Positions 5,274-5,533 of a DNA stretch of 5,533 bases are shown piece by piece. Origin of the DNA: Gemmatimonadaceae bacterium (GTDB taxonomy: Bacteria > Gemmatimonadota > Gemmatimonadetes > Gemmatimonadales > Gemmatimonadaceae). The notes under the pieces are model-generated. The model searched no databases, had not been told where the DNA came from, and saw only the letters and a list, made by a program, of their open reading frames with translations. The translations under genes were made by a program, and so were the position numbers. Where the stretch lies: contig JADGQU010000191.1 of assembly GCA_017881545.1 (NCBI GenBank), positions 1 to 5,533 of the forward strand, read 5' to 3'. The first letter of the stretch is position 1. Every line of letters starts with the position of its first letter.

Positions 5274-5533
5274 ATCTCTCGGCGACTCGGCGAGCGAAGT
5301 GGAGGACGGTTCAAAAAAAGTCCGCGCGGTCGTGCTACAGGGCCGCGTTATGAGTTCCTTTTGGTTTCACATCAGCGCCCCTCGAACCATGTGTCCGAGA
5401 CCCGCGAGTCGCGCGGGTGCCCCATGCTTTGAGGAGCAACAGTCAACGTACAATCTACTGACGAACTGTCCGTTTCCGCAACGGCGACAACAACTTACGC
5501 GCACTACAGATGAGCTGTGGTCCGATAGATGAG
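5274..5533 (-). other. Upstream/leader region of the RNase E/G gene
   Basis: I find no convincing gene here. On the minus strand, heading toward the RNase start, there is a 7-bp hairpin ACCCGCG/CGCGGGT with loop of 5 (5400-5418) and a smaller one, CCGTT/AACGG (5470-5484). Further on, a possible CGCGG/CCGCG stem (5325-5347) is followed 5 nt later by a run of seven T (5319-5313). The last could act as an attenuator in the RNase leader, but the stem-to-T spacing is poor. RNase E genes elsewhere (E. coli rne) are autoregulated through a long structured leader; similarity of role here is only inference. Confidence 0.3.

Noticed and set aside
5370..5400. TGGTTCGAGGGG on the minus strand, resembling a tRNA T-arm
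   Set aside because: The flanking bases do not form a 5-bp T-stem and no anticodon or acceptor stem can be drawn.
5452..5481. Minus-strand TTGCGG, 18 nt, TAGATT as a promoter for the RNase gene
   Set aside because: The -35 matches only three positions and the spacing is not ideal; in GC-rich DNA such a match is expected by chance.
5134..5532. Plus-strand open frame of 132 codons at the right end
   Set aside because: Its first part is antisense to the RNase N-terminus and the rest reads Arg/Pro/Thr-rich with no family resemblance or ribosome binding site; likely a shadow.

Overview
The window is GC-rich bacterial chromosome with two tightly packed gene blocks that converge on an intergenic region of about 256 bp (2127-2382). 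The clean L21/L27 proteins, the RNase E/G gene beside them, and a tandem pair of secreted-type amidohydrolases of the imidazolonepropionase-like superfamily suggest a Gemmatimonadota-like or related soil/environmental lineage. That placement is inference from gene content and protein style; the window contains no 16S gene or other decisive marker.

Left block (+ strand, 1-2126): the 3' part of an amidohydrolase gene is followed, after 3 nt, by a second amidohydrolase with a Sec signal peptide. The two are clear paralogues in their C-terminal halves. The first keeps the metal-binding and catalytic residues visible in the window (His-x-His, His, Asp). The second has lost every one of them, so it looks like a non-catalytic partner of the first.

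Centre (2127-2382): no gene. It holds a 192-bp element made of nested inverted repeats that share almost exactly one centre, plus copies of a short family repeat (core AACTGAACGGGCGGGAGG). Two more copies lie in tandem at 3602-3654, between the RNase gene and rplU. These repeats sit in intergenic space, mostly within 2-26 nt of a stop codon.

Right block (- strand, read from 5255 down to 2383): RNase E/G, then rplU (L21), then rpmA (L27), the classic RNase E/G-L21-L27 cluster. A strong intrinsic terminator at 2828-2862 follows rpmA. After it comes a separate small gene for a 116-aa coiled-coil protein of unknown function. The rplU stop and rpmA start overlap by one base (TAATG). rplU-rpmA probably also has its own promoter in the spacer after the RNase gene. 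The RNase carries an unusual insertion (acidic, then Asn/Gly, then basic) inside its S1 domain. The last 260 nt or so (5274-5533) is the upstream region of the RNase gene; I see no convincing gene there, only a hairpin and a T-tract.
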